Notes under the pieces: generated by a model | The model's input: the letters and a program-made list of their open reading frames with translations, nothing else | What the model was told of the DNA's origin: nothing | Databases searched by the model: none | In this document: positions 14,454 through 18,343 of the stretch, piece after piece | How positions within the stretch are numbered: the stretch's first letter is position 1 | How the letters are laid out: each line of letters begins with the position of its first letter | NCBI GenBank assembly: GCA_900556935.1 | Contig: USQL01000045.1 | Span: 1 to 18,343, forward strand | DNA: 18,343 nucleotides | Direction: 5' to 3' | Source of the DNA: an uncultured Eubacteriales bacterium | GTDB taxonomy: Bacteria > Bacillota > Clostridia > Oscillospirales > Oscillospiraceae | Made by a program: the position numbers and the translations under genes

Positions 14454-15518
14454 ATGTTTCACAAGGTTTTGATTTCCGTCATGGCCGTGTTTGCTCTGTT
14501 GGGCGGCATTGACCGCATCCTGGGCAACCGGTTTGGCCTTGGCCCCCGGTTTGAGGAGGGCATCCTCTCCATGGGCACCCTGGCCCTGGCCATGATTGGT
14601 ATTGTGTGTCTGGCCCCGGTGCTGGCAGGGCTCCTTAGACCCATTGTGGTGCCGGTGTACCGCTTCCTGGGAGCGGACCCCGCCATGTTCGCCGGGACCA
14701 TCCTGGCCTGCGACATGGGCGGCGGGGCCCTGGCGAAAGCCCTGGCGGAGAGCCCGGAGGCCGCGGGGCTGGGAGGCGTGATTACCGGCTCCATGCTGGG
14801 GGCCACGGTGGTCTTTACCATCCCCGTCGCCATGGGGCTTTTGAAGCCCGAGGACCGGCCCGCCATGGCCAAGGGGATTCTCTGCGGCGTGATTGCCATC
14901 CCCGCGGGAGTGCTGGCCGGAGGGCTCACCGCCGGATATCCCCTGGGGATGGTGGGGCGCAACCTCATCCCCATTGTGCTCATCGCCCTGCTCATTGCCC
15001 TGGGGCTCTGGCGGGTGGAAGGGGCCATGGTGTCCGCCTTTACGGTCTTCGGCAAAATCGTCGTCGCCATCGTCACCCTGGGGCTTTCCGCCGCCATTGT
15101 GGAGGAATTAACCGGCTTTGTGCTGATTCCGGGGCTTGCCCCCCTTTCCGAGGGCTTTGAGACCGTGGGGGCCATCGCCATTGTGCTGGCCGGGGCCTTT
15201 CCCCTGGTGGCCGTGCTGACAAAGCTTCTCAGAGTGCCGCTTCTCAAATTGGGGGCGCTTCTGGGCATCAACGACACCGCGGCGGCGGGACTGGTGGCGA
15301 CGCTTGCCAACTCCATCGCCACCTTTGACACGGTAAAGGATATGGACAGCCGCGGCAAGGTAGTAAACATCGCCTTTGCCGTCCCCGCCGCCTTTGTCTT
15401 CGGAGACCACCTGGGCTTCACCGCCGGGTTTGCCCCGGAGCTTCTGGGGGCCATGATTGTGGGAAAGCTGGTTGGCGGCATCGCCGCCGTGGCAATTGCC
15501 CTGCTATTGACCAAATAA
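14454..15518 (+). CDS. eutH: EutH, ethanolamine permease
   Basis: EutH is the membrane transporter that brings ethanolamine into the cell. The 354-residue protein has roughly ten or eleven hydrophobic segments spread over its full length. Conserved family segments include ACDMGGGALAKALAESPEA, the GSMLGATVVFTIPVAMG loop, and LANSIATFDTVKDMDSRGK between late membrane helices. Length is close to other Clostridia EutH and shorter than the Salmonella protein (about 408). The ATG follows eutN by three bases. No clear intrinsic terminator follows; the palindromic repeat at 15535-15638 occupies that space. Confidence 0.93.
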   Translation: MFHKVLISVMAVFALLGGIDRILGNRFGLGPRFEEGILSMGTLALAMIGIVCLAPVLAGLLRPIVVPVYRFLGADPAMFAGTILACDMGGGALAKALAESPEAAGLGGVITGSMLGATVVFTIPVAMGLLKPEDRPAMAKGILCGVIAIPAGVLAGGLTAGYPLGMVGRNLIPIVLIALLIALGLWRVEGAMVSAFTVFGKIVVAIVTLGLSAAIVEELTGFVLIPGLAPLSEGFETVGAIAIVLAGAFPLVAVLTKLLRVPLLKLGALLGINDTAAAGLVATLANSIATFDTVKDMDSRGKVVNIAFAVPAAFVFGDHLGFTAGFAPELLGAMIVGKLVGGIAAVAIALLLTK

Positions 15519-15534
15519 ATTCTTCGTTATCGCA

Positions 15535-15638
15535 CTGTAGGGGCGGCTATCAGCCGCCCGCCAACCGACGGAACTGAATGTTTTATACTAACAGCTCAGG
15601 CCCGATACGTTTCGGGCGGCTGGTAGCCGCCCCTACAG
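15535..15638. repeat. Palindromic repeat element C (MITE-like)
   Basis: Ends 15535-15560 and 15613-15638 are reverse complements over 26 bases with one mismatch, running CTGTAGGGGCGGCT from the left edge. Each arm is itself a hairpin (GGGCGGCTATCAGCCGCCC on the left). About 52 AT-richer bases separate the arms and no reading frame is evident. The size of 104 bases with long terminal repeats and no transposase fits a miniature inverted-repeat element. From memory, similar TGTAGGGGCGG repeats are common in gut Clostridia. It begins 17 bases after the eutH stop and could serve as a weak terminator, though no T-run follows. Confidence 0.75.
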
Positions 15639-15705
15639 CAAATTGCTTGAATTTGTTCCGGCAATTTTGATTCGTGCGATTGTCGTGCAGGCTTTTAAAA
15701 ATTCC

Positions 15706-15735
15706 TTGACAAAGCGTCTGATTGCGGGCTATAAT
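15706..15735 (+). promoter_or_regulatory. Promoter of the metG T-box transcript
   Basis: A perfect -35 box TTGACA (15706-15711) and a perfect -10 box TATAAT (15730-15735) are separated by 18 bases. Transcription should start near 15742, right at the beginning of the T-box leader. This is the best promoter in the window. Confidence 0.85.
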
Positions 15736-15738
15736 GGT

Positions 15739-15975
15739 GGATAATATCGGCGATGAAGAGAAGAGTACCTTGCGGAAGCGCTTAGAGAGCCCTTGGGTGG
15801 TGAAAAAGGGTGCGCAGAGGCGGGGGAACATGGTCTTGGAGCCGAGGGGTCGATAGGTAGGCCCTTCCGGGTGCGCCCGTTATCGCGTCAATGAGGCAGA
15901 TTTTCTGCAAATCAAGGTGGTACCGCGTCAATTTTTGTCGCCCTTGGGTTTTCCTGAGGGCGGCTTTCTATTTTT
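15739..15975 (+). promoter_or_regulatory. T-box leader sensing uncharged methionine tRNA
   Basis: The leader has the T-box hallmarks in order. The Stem I GATGAAGAGAAGAGTA is near 15753-15768, then AGAGAGC and GGTGAAA. A specifier-loop context GGGGAACATGGTCTTGGAGC has ATG at 15830-15832, read as the Met codon. The T-box AAGGTGGTACCGCG is at 15914-15927, whose TGGT pairs with the ACCA end of the tRNA. A terminator stem (CGCCCT at 15939-15944 with AGGGCG at 15957-15962) is followed by a T-rich run. Uncharged tRNA-Met should stabilise the antiterminator and let metG be transcribed. Confidence 0.93.
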
Positions 15976-15993
15976 ATCAAAGGAGGATTTTCT

Positions 15994-17952
15994 ATGTGTA
16001 AAGAATGCAAAGAAAAATTCTACATTACAACCCCCATCTACTATCCCTCGGCAAAGCTGCACATCGGCCACACCTACTGCACCGTGGCCACCGATGCCAT
16101 GGCCCGCTACAAGCGGCTGAAGGGCTACGATGTCATGTTCCTCACCGGCACCGACGAGCACGGCCAGAAGATTGAGGACAAGGCCAAGGAGGCCGGTGTC
16201 ACGCCCCAGCAATTTGTGGACAACATCGTAGAGGGCCCCGGCGGCGTGCTGGACCTGTGGAAGCTGATGAACATCTCCTACGATCGATTCATCCGCACCA
16301 CCGACGACTACCACGTAGAGGCCATCCAGAAGATTTTCAAGAAGATGCACGAGAACGGCGACATCTACAAGGGCACCTACAAGGGCAAGTACTGCAAGCC
16401 CTGCGAGAGCTTCTGGACCGAGAGCCAGCTGGTGGACGGCAAGTGCCCCGACTGCGGCCGGGAGGTGCAGGACGCGGAGGAAGAGGCCTATTTCTTCCGG
16501 CTGAGCAAGTACGCGGACCGGGTGCGGGACCTGCTGGAAAACACCGACTTCCTGGAGCCCCGGAGCCGGGTCAACGAAATGGTCAACAACTTCATCAAGC
16601 CGGGCCTGGAGGACCTGTGCGTGTCCCGGACCAGCTTTACCTGGGGCGTGCCCGTGGACTTTGACCCGGGCCACGTGGTCTACGTGTGGATTGACGCGCT
16701 GTTCAACTACATGACCGCCCTGGGCTTTGAAAACGACCGCTACCACGATTTGGAAAAATTCTGGCCCGCCGACGTGCACTTTGTGGGCAAGGAGATCGTC
16801 CGGTTCCACTCCATCATCTGGCCCGCCATGCTCATGAGCCTGAACCTGCCCCTTCCGAAGAAGGTCTTCGGCCACGGCTGGCTGCTCTTGGACGGCGGCA
16901 AGATGAGTAAGTCCAAGGGCAATGTGGTGGACCCCTACGTGCTGGCCCAGCGCTTCGGCGTGGATGCCCTGCGGTTCTTCCTGCTCAGGACCTTCCCCTT
17001 CGGCTCCGACGGCAACTTCTCCAACGAGGCACTGATTTCCACCATCAACGTGGACCTGGCCAACGACCTGGGGAATCTGGTCAGCCGGACCGTAGCCATG
17101 GCCCAGAAGTACTTTGGCGAGCACCTGCCCGCGGAGCAGGCCGCCGACGCGGAAAAGGACAGCGAGCTCCTTGCCATGGTCTCCTCCCTGCGGGAGAAAT
17201 ATGAGGAGCAGATGGAGAAGTTCGCCTTCCAGAACGCCCTGGGCGAAATCTTCAAGGTCATCTCCCGGGCCAACAAGTATATCGACGAGAACGCCCCCTG
17301 GGTGCTGGCCAAGGACGAAGCGCAGAAGCCCAGACTTGCGAAGGTTCTGTATAACCTTCTGGAGACCGTCCGGATTTGCGCGGGCCTTTTGCAGCCCTTC
17401 ATGCCCGACACCGCCGCGGAGATTGCCAAGCGGCTGGGCAATGCGGACCTGAGTTGGGAGGCCCTGAACGCCTTCGGCACCCTGGACGCTCAGGTTGCCA
17501 CCGTGGCAGGTCCCGCCCTGTTCCCCCGGATTGACATGGAAAAGGAGCTGGCCGAGCTGGAACAGCTCAATAAGCCCGCTGTGCCTCCCCTGGAAATCGA
17601 GCCCTACACCGAGGAAAGCGTGGACTTTGACACCTTCTGCAAAAACGAGCTCCGGGCCGTGAAGGTCAAGGCCTGCACCAATGTCAAAAAGAGTGACAAG
17701 CTCCTGCAATTTACCCTGGACGACGGCACCGGTACGGACCGCCAGATTCTCTCCGGCATCGCCAAATACTATAAGCCCGAGGACCTGGTTGGCAAGACCC
17801 TGGTGGCCATCACCAACCTGCCCCCCAGAAAGATGATGGGTAGAGAGTCTGCCGGTATGCTCCTCAGCGCCGTCCACAAGGAAAACGGCGAGGAGAAGCT
17901 GAACCTTGTCATGCTCTCCGACGCTATCCCCGCGGGCGCGAAGCTGTGCTAA
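15994..17952 (+). CDS. metG: Methionyl-tRNA synthetase MetG
   Basis: A 652-residue class I synthetase that charges tRNA-Met with methionine in the cytoplasm. The ATP-binding HIGH motif is at 23-26 and KMSKS at 303-307. A zinc knuckle with Cys134, Cys137, Cys151 and Cys154 is inserted in the connective domain. A helical anticodon-binding domain follows, and from about 545 on a C-terminal tRNA-binding (Trbp111-like) domain, ending in PRKMMGRESAGMLLSA. The ATG has AAAGGAGG eight bases upstream. It is a single-gene transcript between its T-box leader and a strong terminator, and unrelated in function to the eut operon. Confidence 0.98.
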   Translation: MCKECKEKFYITTPIYYPSAKLHIGHTYCTVATDAMARYKRLKGYDVMFLTGTDEHGQKIEDKAKEAGVTPQQFVDNIVEGPGGVLDLWKLMNISYDRFIRTTDDYHVEAIQKIFKKMHENGDIYKGTYKGKYCKPCESFWTESQLVDGKCPDCGREVQDAEEEAYFFRLSKYADRVRDLLENTDFLEPRSRVNEMVNNFIKPGLEDLCVSRTSFTWGVPVDFDPGHVVYVWIDALFNYMTALGFENDRYHDLEKFWPADVHFVGKEIVRFHSIIWPAMLMSLNLPLPKKVFGHGWLLLDGGKMSKSKGNVVDPYVLAQRFGVDALRFFLLRTFPFGSDGNFSNEALISTINVDLANDLGNLVSRTVAMAQKYFGEHLPAEQAADAEKDSELLAMVSSLREKYEEQMEKFAFQNALGEIFKVISRANKYIDENAPWVLAKDEAQKPRLAKVLYNLLETVRICAGLLQPFMPDTAAEIAKRLGNADLSWEALNAFGTLDAQVATVAGPALFPRIDMEKELAELEQLNKPAVPPLEIEPYTEESVDFDTFCKNELRAVKVKACTNVKKSDKLLQFTLDDGTGTDRQILSGIAKYYKPEDLVGKTLVAITNLPPRKMMGRESAGMLLSAVHKENGEEKLNLVMLSDAIPAGAKLC

Positions 17953-17959
17953 AAACCGT

Positions 17960-18003
17960 GCCGGGCATATCCCCACATCGCTGGGTGATATGTCCGGCTT
18001 TTT
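17960..18003 (+). terminator. Intrinsic terminator of metG
   Basis: A long stem forms from GCCGGGCATATCCCC (17960-17974) and GGTGATATGTCCGGC (17984-17998) with few mismatches, followed by TTTTT at 17999-18003. It starts eight bases after the metG stop codon. Confidence 0.88.
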
Positions 18004-18005
18004 CC

Positions 18006-18034
18006 TTGCTTTTTCTCGATTCCTGTGATATGCT
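18006..18034 (+). promoter_or_regulatory. Possible extended -10 promoter for the small membrane-peptide gene
   Basis: TTGCTT (18006-18011) is followed after 17 bases by TATGCT (18029-18034), which is directly preceded by TGA, matching an extended -10 (TGnTATGCT). It lies about 100 bases upstream of the 30-codon reading frame. The intervening leader (18040-18118) shows short repeats of C and G runs but no coding frame I would support. Confidence 0.4.
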
Positions 18035-18137
18035 GTCTGCGGTGCTACCAGTACCCCGGTAGGCGGTTTCCCTCGATTTCTTTCGGGGGTGATATCTTTC
18101 TTTTGCCCCCAATCCAACGGAGAGGGGGTGACGGCTT

Positions 18138-18230
18138 GTGGATGTTACATGGGAAGGAATTTTTCAGTTCTGCATGGTCATTCTGTCTGTCATTGCCCTG
18201 GTTCGCCAGGAAAACAATAAAAAGAGATAA
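18138..18230 (+). CDS. Small membrane peptide, holin-like type I toxin candidate
   Basis: A 30-residue frame starts with GTG and reads (M)DVTWEGIFQF, then a hydrophobic stretch CMVILSVIALV, then a charged tail RQENNKKR. One short membrane helix with a Lys/Arg-rich end is the layout of the holin-like/TxpA-type toxic peptides of Firmicutes, usually silenced by an antisense RNA. A strong ribosome site (GAGGGGGTGA, 18122-18131) precedes the GTG at proper distance. It lies between the metG terminator and an IS end that begins only ten bases after its stop. Recognition is by pattern alone, so another kind of small membrane protein is possible. Confidence 0.5.
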   Translation: MDVTWEGIFQFCMVILSVIALVRQENNKKR

Positions 18231-18239
18231 CCGCCCTCT

Positions 18240-18343
18240 TGATATGCACCCCAAATGTTGGACAATTCTGGTTAAATAGCTTTTGCGGAATGAGTTCGGT
18301 ATTGCACCGGACTCATTCCTTTTAACCGGAGTTTTATCCGGTC
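18240..18343 (-). mobile_element. End of an IS3-family insertion sequence, cut by the window edge
   Basis: The boundary is placed at TGATATGCACCCCAAATG (from 18240), which begins with TG as IS3-family ends do and continues with TTGGACA, like the terminal repeats of IS150-type elements as I recall them. The transposase C-terminus lies just inside, reading leftward. The exact tip and target duplication cannot be confirmed because the other end is outside the window. Confidence 0.65.
18272..18343 (-). CDS. IS3-family transposase OrfB, C-terminal fragment
   Basis: Read from the window edge on the minus strand, 23 codons and a stop are present: RIKLRLKG, MSPVQYRTHS, then AKAI. The segment KxKLKGxSPVQYRTxS is the well-known C-terminus of IS3-family integrase-type transposases (OrfB, rve family). 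The rest of the gene lies to the right of the window, so whether it is intact cannot be judged. Confidence 0.8.
   Translation of the reverse strand, partial: DRIKLRLKGMSPVQYRTHSAKAI

Noticed and set aside
14459..15514. A 351-codon minus-strand frame opposite eutH
   Set aside because: Composition (Ser, Thr, Pro, Ala, Met) is that of a reversed membrane-protein gene. EutH is clear on the plus strand.
15928..18117. A 729-codon open frame on the minus strand opposite metG
   Set aside because: MetG has all its motifs, a T-box leader and a terminator. The antisense frame has low-complexity His/Gly/Val composition and crosses the T-box and both transcript ends.

Overview
The window looks like chromosomal DNA from a high-GC anaerobic Clostridia, most likely an Oscillospiraceae-type gut bacterium (Oscillibacter, Dysosmobacter or Lawsonibacter-like). 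This is inferred from strong G/C preference at third codon positions, a Clostridia-style ethanolamine microcompartment gene set, a T-box-controlled metG, and short structured repeats in the gaps between genes. No taxon can be fixed without a search.

Layout. (1) 1-215: a palindromic intergenic repeat and the terminator of a leftward operon. (2) 216-5152, minus strand: a four-gene surface-polysaccharide operon, transcribed as initiating sugar-phosphate transferase, polysaccharide deacetylase, family 2 glycosyltransferase, FlaA1/PglF-type nucleotide-sugar dehydratase. It has a good promoter near 5204-5232. (3) 5295-15518, plus strand: a compact ethanolamine-utilisation (eut) operon encoding a bacterial microcompartment. 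Order: iron alcohol dehydrogenase (eutG/pduQ-like), eutA, eutC, eutL, a structured repeat, eutM, eutT, eutB, eutE, pduL, an unrecognised 134-aa gene, eutN, eutH. Most junctions overlap or are a few bases apart. (4) 15535-15638: a third palindromic repeat. (5) 15706-17952: promoter, T-box leader with an AUG specifier, and metG, followed by a strong terminator. (6) 18003-18343: a promoter-like site, a 30-codon membrane-peptide gene resembling holin-like type I toxins, then the end of an IS3-family insertion sequence cut by the window edge.

How the eut genes fit together. EutH imports ethanolamine. EutBC splits it into acetaldehyde and ammonia using adenosylcobalamin. EutT makes that cofactor and EutA reactivates the lyase. 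EutE turns acetaldehyde into acetyl-CoA, PduL into acetyl-phosphate, and the alcohol dehydrogenase recycles NADH by making ethanol. EutL, EutM and EutN build the shell (trimer, hexamer and pentamer tiles). The usual regulators EutV/EutW and the genes eutS, eutP, eutQ and eutK are not in the window, and no acetate kinase is seen.

Most noteworthy points: eutA has no standard start codon at its conserved N-terminus, but an ATC sits at ideal distance from a strong ribosome binding site. eutC and eutB are split and reversed. EutE carries a targeting-like helix at its C-terminus. A repeat with covarying hairpin arms sits inside the operon between eutL and eutM. The IS appears to have landed within the 3' hairpin of the toxin-like gene.
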